Source of the DNA: Methyloprofundus sedimenti
Lineage (GTDB): Bacteria > Pseudomonadota > Gammaproteobacteria > Methylococcales > Methylomonadaceae
Assembly (NCBI RefSeq): GCF_002072955.1
Contig: NZ_LPUF01000003.1
Location: 524,403 to 588,402, forward strand
Length of the DNA: 64,000 bases
Direction of reading: 5' to 3'
The notes beneath the pieces were generated by a model. The model had not been told where the DNA came from and ran no database searches. It saw nothing but the letters and a program-made list of their open reading frames with translations. A program made the translations under genes and the position numbers. This document shows positions 54,029 to 62,917 of the stretch, in pieces. The first letter of the stretch is position 1. Every line of letters begins with the position of its first letter.

Positions 54029-55015
54029 GGGAAGTAATATCTGAAGAATAATGACATTTGTTAGTTTAATCCAGATAAAATGCTATTATTAATTACCGAA
54101 TACAACAAACAGGGATAGAAATGGCATTAAATGAAGCTGACACCTGCTGAATTTATGTAACACCAAAACTTCGTGAGGCCGAATGGGAAACACACCCGCA
54201 TTCACTCACTGAACAGTACACTTTCACCGATGGGCGTATCCAGATTACTGGCAACCATGTACAGCGCGGTGATAAAAAACGTTCAGATTATATACTTCGC
54301 TATAACAGAGACTTTCCTATTGCTGTTGTTGAGGCAAAACCAGAAGATGCGGCTGTTGGTCAAGGAATGCAGCAAGCAAAAGAATATGCAGAAATATTAG
54401 GATTAAAGTTCGCTTATTCGACTAATGGACATGAAATTTTAGAATTTGATTTCATCACTGGCAAAGAATCAAATATTCCAACTTTCCCTTCTCCCTCCGA
54501 TTTATTTTCTCGACTGAACAAATCTGAAGGTTTAACGGATAAATCCATAGAAACCTTACTTTCACCTTATCACCATGTTACAGGTTATGTGCCACGCTAT
54601 TATCAGCAGATTGCTATTAACCGAGTAGTTCAAGCTGTTCTTCAAAAGAAATCACGCATATTGATTACCATGGCAACAGGGACAGGAAAAACCATTGTTG
54701 CCTTTCAGGTTTGCTGGAAATTGTGGAATGCTCGATGGAATAAAAAGAATGAATATCGAAAACCTCGCATATTGTTTCTTGCTGATAGAAACGTACTGGT
54801 GGATGATCCGAAAGACAAAACCTTTACACCATTTGGTGATGCCCGTTACAAAATTGAAAATGGAAAAATCACCAAAAGCCGCGAAATTTATTTTGCCATC
54901 TATCAATCGATTGCCAAAGACGAAAGACGCCCTGGTCTTTACAAGGAATTTTCACCCGATTTTTTTGATTTAATCATTGTTGATGAATGTCACCGAGGTA
55001 GTGCTCGTGATGATA

Positions 55016-56056
55016 TTACATATCCCACTTAAATAGCGAACTTCATTGAGTGATTAACAAAGCTTTGAGCATTATCTGTACTGATGCATTTCAACCCTTC
55101 GGCATAAGCTTGATATAACGCTTCAACGGTTCGTGGTCTTTGTTTGCGTAAGTACTGTTTAATTTTATTCCATGCTAATTCAATCGGGTTAAGGTCAGGT
55201 GAGTAAGGCGGTAGGTAAATAAGCTTTGCTCCTGTCTTTTGAATAAGATCCTTAATTTCATCTACTTTATGAACTGAGGCATTATCCATCACAACATAGT
55301 CACCTTCAGCGAGTAAGGGGCAAAGAAAATGCTTCAAAAAGTAGAGGAATACAAGTCCTGTCATGGTTCCTTCAAAATTTAAGGCGGTTTTCATACCGGC
55401 TGATGTCATTGCCCCGACCATACTTACACGCTGCCCTTTAGCAACCGGCGCTTCATCATAAACACGCTGATCTGACGGTGCTCGCCCATAAAGAGGTGAG
55501 AGATTCAGTCCTGCGCCCATTTCATCAAGAAAAATGAGCTTATCGAGCGATATATCGGCGATTTCAGTGCAATAGTCTATTTTTAGCTTTTTAGTTCGGT
55601 CACAATATTTAGCTGGATCGTACGGACTTTTTTTTATATCGAATATTCATACGCTTAAGAGCTCTATCCATTGAACTTTTCCCCATGCTAATACCAAAGT
55701 GTTCAGCATATCGGTCACAAAGATCATTTAGTGTCAAATCAGGCTTTTTTATTAGCCATTCTTTTATCTAAAGAGCACCCGCTTCATCTACTTTTGGTGC
55801 AACATGCCCGCCTACTTTTTTGGCTGCAATCATGCCAGTTTCCTGGTAATGTTGCCATAAGGTATAAACAAAAGAATAAGAAACAGCGAAACGTTTAGCT
55901 ATATCAGGTTTACTTAGTTTGTCTATCTCAATAGCATTGAGCACTTTTTTTCGAATATCGACTGAGTAAGGGGCTGGCACAAAAATATGATTGATAACGG
56001 AGAACTGGGAAAGCTATAGTACATTAAAATTCAGTTCATTAATACGGGAAATGTAA
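55016..56056 (-). mobile_element. IS630-family insertion sequence inside hsdR
   Basis: Inverted ends TTACATATCCCAC (left) and TTACATTTCCCGT (right, read inward) are flanked by TA at 55014-55015 and 56057-56058, the TA duplication typical of the IS630/Tc1 group. Excision would restore GATGATAGTAATTGG and the hsdR frame. Length is about 1.04 kb. Confidence 0.9.
55029..55980 (-). pseudogene. IS630-family transposase, disrupted
   Basis: The frame starts MPAPYSVDIRKKVLNAIEID with an HTH (SKPDIAKRFAVSYSFVYTLW). It is stopped by TAG after DEAGAL, continues IKEWLIKKPDLTLNDLCDRY, shifts at an A-run near 55630 (IRYKKK to SPYDPAKYC), and ends with the DDE blocks LIFLDEMGAG, DYVVMDNASVHK and YLPPYSPDLNPIELAW. 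One nonsense codon and one homopolymer frameshift make it inactive as read. Confidence 0.88.
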
Positions 56057-57683
56057 TAGTAATTGGCGGGAAATTCTGCAATATTTTAAACCAGCGTATC
56101 AAGTCGGGATGACAGCAACCCCGCTGCGGGATGATAACAGAGATACCTATCGTTACTTCGGGAACCCTATATACACATACAGTTTACGGCAAGGGATAGA
56201 CGATGGTTTTTTAGCACCGTATAGAGTACATCGTGTTATCACAGATGTAGATGCAGCAGGTTGGCGTCCCAGTAAAGATGAAGTAGACCGTTATGGCCGA
56301 GAAATTCCTGATGGAGAATACCAAACCAGGGACTTTGAACGTGTTATAGCGTTACGTTCCAGAACGGAAGCAATAGCCCGGCATTTATCTGAGTTTATGA
56401 AAAGAACTGATCGTTACGCTAAAACTATCGTCTTTTGTGTAGATCAGGAACATGCAGATGAAATGCGTCGTGCACTCAATAACCTGAATAGTGATTTAGT
56501 CAAAAAACATCCAAATTATGTTGCTAGAGTAACTTCAGAAGAAGGCAAAATTGGCAAAGGTCACCTAAGCCGGTTTCAAGAATTGGAAACGACTACACCT
56601 GTCATTTTAACCACATCACAACTACTGACTACAGGGGTTGATGCTCCAACCTGTAAAAACATTGTATTAGCCCGAGTCGTGAACTCAATGAGCGAGTTTA
56701 AACAGATTATCGGACGAGGCACACGGCTGAGAAAAGATTACGACAAACTCTGGTTCAATATTATCGATTACACCGGCTCGGCAACACAAAATTTTGCTGA
56801 CCCTGAATTCGATGGCTACCCCGATATCGAAGAAGAAATTATTATTGATACAGAGGGCTATGAGCAAACTGAAGAAAACCTGACTGATGAAACTAACGAA
56901 AATGGCCAAGGCGAAGAACCCGGTGAATATCAACCTGGGACAAGTACCACTGGACCGGGTGAAGTTGGTGGCAATAGTGAACCCAGAAAATACTATATAG
57001 ATGGCGGCAGTATAAAAATCGCCTCTCACTTGGTTTATGAACTGGATGCTGAAGGCAAGCAATTACGCGTTGTGCAATATACCGACTATACTGCCGAAAA
57101 AGTACGCACCCTTTTTTCCTCTTCAGATGAATTACGAGATCAATGGGCCGACCCGATTAAACGCGAAGAAGTATTATTAGAACTGGAAGAACGAGGTATT
57201 CACTACACTGAATTATCAAAAGCGTCAGAACAACCCGATGCAGATCCTTTAGATTTGATTTGCCATATCGCATTCAACGCACCACTAAGAACAAGAAAAC
57301 AACGTGCAGATTACGTCAGAAAAAATCAGCCAGACTTTTTTGATCAATATAAAACAGAAGCCAGAAAAATATTAAATGCGCTACTGGATAAATATACTGA
57401 GTATGGTCCCAAACAATTCAGTATTCCAGACTCCTTACAAGTACCCCCCATTTCTGAACATGGTAATTTTATGGAGATAGCTAACTTGTTTGGTGGCGCT
57501 AATCAAATGAAACAAGCTGTTGACCGTTTACAACAGATACTTTACTCACAGTAATACGATAAAATAAACGTTTCTCTCTATGGGAATGACCCTCACCGTA
57601 CATTCCTCTCAGCAACCTGACAATGTAAAGCAGTGAGTAATCCCTATTTATTCACCATAAAACAGCCAATCAATTAAAAAACA

Positions 57684-59243
57684 ATGGCAAAAAGCAAATC
57701 AACCTCCAAATCAATGACTACTGCTCAACAATTGAGCTCTATCATTAAATCTGCTCGTCAGATTATGCGTAAAGACAAAGGTTTAAACGGCGACCTGGAT
57801 CGTCTTCCTATGCTCACATGGATCATGTTCCTCAAATTTCTTGATGATCTGGAACAAATGCGGGAAACCGAAGCTGTATTGGAAGGTAAAAAATTTCAAG
57901 CTGCCATAGAAGCACCTTACCGTTGGCGAGATTGGGCTGCAATCGAAGGCGGAATAACTGGCGATGATCTTATTGCCTTTATTAATAATGATGAAGCCAT
58001 GCGCCCTGATGGTACACGAGGCACTGGTCTATTTGCCTATTTGCGTGCCTTACAAGGTGAAAACGGGGGTGACCGCCGTGATGTCATCGCGACCGTTTTT
58101 AAAGATATGCATAACCGAATGATTATTGGTTATCTATTGCGTGATGTGATCGATAAAGTTAACGGTATACATTTCAATTCTTCAGATGAAATGCATACGT
58201 TAAGCCGTTTATATGAAACCATGTTACGAGAAATGCGAGATGCAGCAGGTGACTCTGGTGAGTTTTATATCCCAAGACCCGTTGTGCAGTTTATGGTTGA
58301 AGCCATACATCCAGAATTAAGCGAAACAATACTGGATCCAGCCTGTGGCACAGCCGGATTTTTAGTGGAAACATACAACCACCTGGAAAAACAATGCCAA
58401 ACTGTGGAAGACAGAGAAATCCTGCAAAATAGCAGCATTTCAGGTGGCGAAGCCAAACCGTTGCCTTATCTACTAGCGCAAATGAATCTTTTATTACACG
58501 GACTGGAATACCCGCGTATTGATCCACAAAACAGTTTACGTTTTCCATTGCGTGAAATCGGTGATAAACAACGTGTCGATGTTATCCTGACCAACCCGCC
58601 TTTTGGCGGCGAAGAAGAAAAAGGCATTCTTGGTAACTTTCCAGAAGATATGCAAACGGCAGAGACAGCCATGCTGTTTTTGCAATTGATTATGCGTAAA
58701 CTCAAACGCCCGGGGCATGATTCTGAAAATGGTGGGCGTGCAGCTGTTGTTGTTCCCAACGGCACTTTGTTTGGTGACGGTGTAGCCGCGCGAATAAAAG
58801 AAGAACTACTGAAAAACTTTAATCTGCATACCATCGTCCGCCTACCGGAAGGTGTATTTGCTCCCTATACCGATATTCCAGCTAATTTATTGTTTTTTGA
58901 TCGTTCGGGGCCAACACAGGATATTTGGTATTACCAGATTCCTACCCCAGAAGGCCGCAAAAAATACACCAAAACCAAGCCCATTCAAACAGATGAATTT
59001 ACTAATTGCCTGAAATGGTGGCAAAAACGGGAAGTGAATCAATTCGCCTGGAAAACTACTGCACAGGAAATATTGAAATATGATGATAAACAGCAATTGA
59101 TCAGCGTTAATCTGGATATAAAAAACCCGCATAGCCTAGAGGCTCTGGAGCATAGAGCACCGATAGAATTGGCAAATAGTATTATTGAAAAAGAACAACA
59201 TGTTCTCGAAATTTTGCAAAATATTCAAACTTTACTCTCTTAA
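57684..59243 (+). CDS. hsdM: Type I modification methyltransferase M subunit
   Basis: HsdM methylates adenine at the site read by HsdS. The 519-residue protein has the N-terminal helical domain (GDLDRLPMLTWIMFLKFLDD), the S-adenosylmethionine motif DPACGTAGFLVET (218-230) and the catalytic NPPFGG at 304-309. The reading frame is clean. HsdR and HsdS are broken, so the enzyme probably has no specificity partner now. It starts 130 bp after hsdR and is followed 4 bp later by hsdS. Confidence 0.95.
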   Translation: MAKSKSTSKSMTTAQQLSSIIKSARQIMRKDKGLNGDLDRLPMLTWIMFLKFLDDLEQMRETEAVLEGKKFQAAIEAPYRWRDWAAIEGGITGDDLIAFINNDEAMRPDGTRGTGLFAYLRALQGENGGDRRDVIATVFKDMHNRMIIGYLLRDVIDKVNGIHFNSSDEMHTLSRLYETMLREMRDAAGDSGEFYIPRPVVQFMVEAIHPELSETILDPACGTAGFLVETYNHLEKQCQTVEDREILQNSSISGGEAKPLPYLLAQMNLLLHGLEYPRIDPQNSLRFPLREIGDKQRVDVILTNPPFGGEEEKGILGNFPEDMQTAETAMLFLQLIMRKLKRPGHDSENGGRAAVVVPNGTLFGDGVAARIKEELLKNFNLHTIVRLPEGVFAPYTDIPANLLFFDRSGPTQDIWYYQIPTPEGRKKYTKTKPIQTDEFTNCLKWWQKREVNQFAWKTTAQEILKYDDKQQLISVNLDIKNPHSLEALEHRAPIELANSIIEKEQHVLEILQNIQTLLS

Positions 59244-60185
59244 AAAGATGGAAGAATTAGCAAAAGAACATCGAGTTCGAGATTTTGTTCAACAAATAGA
59301 TCGATTTGAACAAGTTGATCCAGAAAAAGAGTATCAATTGTTAGGAATGCGTTCTCGTATTGCTGGACCGTTTATACGAGAAACAAAACAAGGAACTGAA
59401 GTTTCAGCAAGCAAACTCAATAAAGTCAAGCAAGGTGATTTTATATACAGTCGTTTATTTGCTTGGCAGGGATCATTTGGTCTCATTCCAGCAGAAATGG
59501 ATGGCTGTTATGTATCCAATGAATTTCCCATTTTTAATCTTGATAATGAAAAAATAATTTCAGAATATTTAGTTTATTGGTTTGCGTTACCTCATATCCA
59601 AAAACATGTAGAGGCAGATTGTTCTGGCTCTACTCCTGGAACCCGAAACCGATATAAGGAATTTTTTTTCTAAACTTACAATTACCTTTACCCTCAATTG
59701 ACGAGCAACAATCAATCGTTTCCAATATTCAGTCTGTGTCCAAAAAAATCAATGACGCTAAGCGACTTCGCCAAGAAGTTTTAGATGATGCTCAAGCAAT
59801 GCTATCAAGTGCCTTTCACCAAATTATTGAAGGTGCTGAATATCAAACTATGGAGCAGGTAAGTCCAATTGTGCGCCGTAAAATTGAAATCGGAATTGAC
59901 GGTGAATATCCAGAATTAGGTGTCAGGTCGTTTGGTAAAGGCACCTTTCATAAACCAGTTTTGAATGGTATTGATGTAGGAACGAAAAAACTTTATCACA
60001 TTCTTCCTGGTGATCTGATATTTAGTAATGTTTTTGCATGGGAAGGGGCAATCGCGGTCGTTAAAAAGGAAGATAAAAACCGTACAGGTTCACACCGTTT
60101 TATTACCTGTGTTCCCAAAGATAAAATAACAACGTCTGATTTTCTTTGTTTCTATTTTTTAACTGATGAAGGTATCGAAAAAATA

Positions 60186-61241
60186 GGCTATGTCACCGTT
60201 AAGTATTGAAAATCACCCAGAGCAGAATGTAACAATTGCTCAGGGGTTAGATTGTGGTTCCGATCCATAATTCTGCACCAAGCCAAATAATTAGGTAAAT
60301 ACTTGGTGGCTACACCATGAAAGCGGTCTAGCCATGATTTAAAACGGTGGTGGTATGCATTGACATTTTGTATATGATAGGCCCCTTTAGTCACCCGCTG
60401 CCCTTGACTCATGTTAACGATTTCATGAGATACTTTTTCAGCTTTACAAAATGCACCATAAGTTGGATTGCTATCACTCACAAGGAGGGCATCCTGGTCT
60501 AGTATTGGCTTTAAATGCGTATCAAGAACAATTTTGCTTATTGGGCCATTACCTGTCACAAAATCTACGGTTTGTTTTGAGCGATCACGAGCAATTAAAA
60601 TGCAAATTTGCTCATCAGAAATCCCTCGCTTAGTCGCACAGCCCCCTCGTTTCCTTGGTTGACGATTGAGATGGCGTTCTCCTTTATGTGACTCAAGTAA
60701 GTAGGTTTCATCAGCTTCTGTAATGCCATGAAGAGCACTGGGACGATCCTGCTGAATCCAGCTTAAAAAACGGTGCCGCCATCGAAAGGTTGTATTTCGA
60801 TGCACATTAATTTCTTTAGCTGCCTGCCGGACAGTCAATGATTCTGCGATAGCTCCTAAGTAATCAAGCCACTTTGACTTGAGGCGTAGATGAGCAAGAG
60901 GCGTTCCTGTCAAAGCATTAAATGTCTTTTTGCAGGCTTTACAGCGGTAGCGCTGAAGGCCATCTTTTATTCCATGCCTGTGGCTTTCGGTATGGGAGCA
61001 ATGAGGGCATTTACCTTTGCTATCAAATATTGTTTCAATTAAATCAAAAACCTTAGGTTCGTCCTCTAGTTGATCCAGTGCTTTCGTTAGAACAGTGCGT
61101 TGATGGTGGTCAAGTTGATTTATTTCGGAAATGAACTCTAAAAACTCTGGGGCTTTCATAACTATCTCCTTAATTTACATGGGCTTTATTTACTTATACG
61201 CTCTTGTTATATGAAATTCCATACTTTACGGTGACATAGCC
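60186..61241 (-). mobile_element. IS1595-family insertion sequence inside hsdS
   Basis: The inverted ends read GGCTATGTCACCGTTAAGTA (left) and GGCTATGTCACCGTAAAGTA (right, inward), one mismatch. A perfect 8-bp target duplication AAAAAATA lies at 60178-60185 and 61242-61249. The element is 1056 bp with an intact transposase, so it is a recent arrival. Confidence 0.95.
60188..61159 (-). CDS. IS1595-family transposase
   Basis: The 323-residue protein has an N-terminal zinc ribbon (GKCPHCSHTESHRHG and YRCKACKKTFNALTG), a helix-turn-helix (ESLTVRQAAKEINVHRNTTFRWRHRF) and the ISXO2-type catalytic domain: GITEADETYLLESHKG, DALLVSDSNPTYGAF, and the C-terminal NVNAYHHRFKSWLDRFHGVATKYL. The stop codon lies inside the left terminal repeat. 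It appears intact. Confidence 0.93.
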   Translation of the reverse strand: MKAPEFLEFISEINQLDHHQRTVLTKALDQLEDEPKVFDLIETIFDSKGKCPHCSHTESHRHGIKDGLQRYRCKACKKTFNALTGTPLAHLRLKSKWLDYLGAIAESLTVRQAAKEINVHRNTTFRWRHRFLSWIQQDRPSALHGITEADETYLLESHKGERHLNRQPRKRGGCATKRGISDEQICILIARDRSKQTVDFVTGNGPISKIVLDTHLKPILDQDALLVSDSNPTYGAFCKAEKVSHEIVNMSQGQRVTKGAYHIQNVNAYHHRFKSWLDRFHGVATKYLPNYLAWCRIMDRNHNLTPEQLLHSALGDFQYLTVT

Positions 61242-61490
61242 AAAAAATAAGAGACGCTTCCCCAGGAGGAGCAGGTCGAAACCGAACATTAGGTTTAAAA
61301 AAGCTAGAACAATTAACAGTCCCAGTTCCTGATTACGATAAACAACTCTGGTTCAATTCTCTTCAAGCAAAAGTGGCCGACATTAAAAAAGCTCAAGCAG
61401 ATAACCAAACCGAATTGGATGCCTTGCTGCCTGCGATTCTTGATAAGGCTTTTAAAGGAGAATTAGTTTAAAGCACTTTCAAATCAAATA

Positions 61491-61690
61491 GTCACTGGAA
61501 CGGCTATTTGGTTTTCAACAGCAGTATAAATATCTGTTTCCACTTCCGGTGTTTTAATACTGACAACTAATGCATAACGAGCCGATTTACCCCAGCGTTC
61601 AAAATTGGCTCGCTCTTTCCACCACCCTATTACAGGATAGACAGCAATATACCCTTTTTCTGCAAGTGCTGAAGCTGAGCCCAGAACTAA
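61491..61690 (-). pseudogene. C-terminal remnant of a subtilase (S8)-like protein
   Basis: A minus-strand frame without a start reads LGSASALAEKGYIAVYPVIG, WWKERANFERWGKSARYALV, VSIKTPEVETDIYTAVENQI and then AVPVTI with a stop at 61491. The GYIAVYP-GWWKER-YALVVSI-TPE-DIYT pattern resembles the end of large S8-type peptidases that occur in accessory islands, sometimes beside an AAA ATPase. Everything upstream is missing, ending at the palindromic repeat near 61690. The family link is from memory and moderate. Confidence 0.5.
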
Positions 61691-61705
61691 AGGGGTCCAG
61701 AACTT

Positions 61706-61722
61706 AAGGGGTCAAACCCCTT
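61706..61722. repeat. AAGGGGTC palindromic repeat, copy 1
   Basis: AAGGGGTCAAACCCCTT forms a 7-bp stem and is followed by TCTGCT. A partial copy (TAAAGGGGTCC) stands just before it at 61689. A near-identical repeat lies beyond the other end of the NlpC/P60 gene. Confidence 0.7.
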
Positions 61723-61770
61723 TCTGCTGAGAAATACTATATAGTTGATTTATTGCGTTACGCCACAACA

Positions 61771-62256
61771 TTATGAACCTAAAACTCTAACCGCTTGCCA
61801 ATACCTTTTTCGCCAGTAAGAGTTATCTAGGTGAGAGATGGATACACCTTTCTTAGTAGATACATGCATAAACTTCTTTTGTTCCAGATAAATACCGACA
61901 TGCCGTTGCCATATACCGGTTTTAAAAAAGACTAAATCACCTGCCTTTAAGTTATCTTGAGAATAAATTTTTATGCCACTTCTTACTTGCTGCTCAGTAG
62001 TACGGGGTAACTCAATAGAAAAATTATCAATATAAGTAAGGTAAACAAAACCAGAGCAATCAATACCATCCTTAGATAAACCACCCAATCGATGTTTAAC
62101 AGATTTCCATTCAGAAAACTGTGCATATAAAACCTGCTTCACTTTGTTTGTAGCAACTATTTTAGTTGTTTTCACCGCGACATTATTATTGGCGCAACCA
62201 GCTAATAATAGAATAAAAGAGGTAACTGAAATAATCTTAAGTGTTTTGTATGTCAT
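61771..62256 (-). CDS. NlpC/P60 family lipoprotein endopeptidase
   Basis: This 161-residue outer-envelope peptidoglycan hydrolase begins at ATG 62256, with GGGAG just upstream. A TTG 12 bp further out is less likely. The lipoprotein signal ends in LLLAGC with lipidated C21. The catalytic residues are C67 in DGIDCSGFVYL, H119 in WQRHVGIYL and H131 in FMHVS. Such enzymes cut the D-Glu to diaminopimelate bond. It stands alone between two AAGGGGTC repeats. Confidence 0.92.
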   Translation of the reverse strand: MTYKTLKIISVTSFILLLAGCANNNVAVKTTKIVATNKVKQVLYAQFSEWKSVKHRLGGLSKDGIDCSGFVYLTYIDNFSIELPRTTEQQVRSGIKIYSQDNLKAGDLVFFKTGIWQRHVGIYLEQKKFMHVSTKKGVSISHLDNSYWRKRYWQAVRVLGS

Positions 62257-62277
62257 ACGCACTCCCAAATAGCAACT

Positions 62278-62296
62278 AAAGGGGTCAGACCCCTTT
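62278..62296. repeat. AAGGGGTC palindromic repeat, copy 2
   Basis: AAAGGGGTCAGACCCCTTT with TCTGCT following is the same repeat as at 61706, in the same orientation. The two copies bracket the NlpC/P60 gene. Confidence 0.7.
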
Positions 62297-62755
62297 CTGC
62301 TCTTTTGTGAAACGGTTCAATTTATTTATGCCGTGTGATTATCATTTTTGGACCATTATTTAAGAGTTTATACTCTTAGAGGGTTTAAATCTCGTTAAAT
62401 ATTAACAAGATTTAATGAATAACATACAGACAGAAGCACCTTTTTCACGGCTAACTGAATGAAAGTAAATCAGTATATAAATTGAGTAGCTCCTCTATAA
62501 TCAGCGGTTATAGGCAAATTTTATACATCTTTTGTAGCCTACATTACAGTTTTTATGACATCGTATAATTCAAAGCTTAATTTGCCCTTTTTGAATATGA
62601 ATAAATTGCTCTCTAAAATTGGTAAACATATCAATATTTTTCTTATCCGTGATTACGCTGAATATCTGCTGGCTTTGCTAAAAAGTTGAAAGGCTTTGCA
62701 ATGTTAGCCTCCTTATTTACAATGAAGATAATTTCCATCATTTTTAGGACTTAAC
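62297..62755. other. Intergenic, 459 bp, no gene seen
   Basis: AT-rich sequence with no supportable open frame or RNA. The promoters of the NlpC/P60 gene (minus) and the glucokinase gene (plus) should lie here. Confidence 0.4.
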
Positions 62756-62917
62756 ATGAAAATTTTAGGCGTAGATATCGGCGGTTCCGGGATTAAAGGA
62801 GCCATTGTTGATACCGGAACAGGAAAATTCGTAGGCGAACGTTTTCGTATCGATACACCGCAACCTGCCACTCCCGAAGCTGTGGCTTCTGTACTTACCC
62901 AGCTGGTTAAGCATCGC
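62756..62917 (+). pseudogene. ppgK: Polyphosphate glucokinase, N-terminal part cut by IS30
   Basis: The frame from ATG 62756 reads MKILGVDIGGSGIKGAIVDT and GKFVGERFRIDTPQPATPEA, then VASVLTQLVKH, the start of polyphosphate/ATP-glucomannokinase of the ROK family with the phosphate-binding DIGGSGIKG loop. It runs into IS30 after about 53 residues. The remainder, if present, lies beyond the window end. Loss of this enzyme would remove one glucose phosphorylation route. Confidence 0.85.

Larger units (their letters stand above)
54121..57554 (+). pseudogene. hsdR: Type I restriction enzyme R subunit, broken by nonsense codon and IS630
   Basis: HsdR is the ATP-driven translocase and nuclease of type I restriction. 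The frame begins MALNEADTC and meets TGA at codon 10 (54148-54150), then resumes with YVTPKLREAEWETHPHSLTE. The nuclease region includes AVVEAKPED, Walker A is MATGTGKTIVAFQ, the helicase box DECHRGSARDD ends at the insertion, and after it NWREILQYFKPAYQVGMTAT continues. Helicase motif VI is QIIGRGTRLRKDY. Removing the IS and one TA leaves 797 codons in frame. It therefore suffered two independent hits. A downstream start could give only a truncated protein. Confidence 0.92.
59248..61471 (+). pseudogene. hsdS: Type I specificity subunit, broken by frameshift and IS1595
   Basis: HsdS has two DNA-recognition domains joined by helices. The first begins MEELAKEHRVRDFVQQIDRF and ends GTRNRYKEFFF at a stop. 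One T missing from an 8-T run at 59662-59669 explains this, since the other frame continues LNLQLPLPSIDEQQSIVSNIQ, the conserved helical spacer. The second domain (YQTMEQVSPIVRRKI to TDEGIEKI) is cut by IS1595 at 60186, and across the element it continues RDASPGGAGRNRTLGLKKLE to DKAFKGELV at 61471. With the T restored and the IS removed the gene is 387 codons. Confidence 0.92.
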
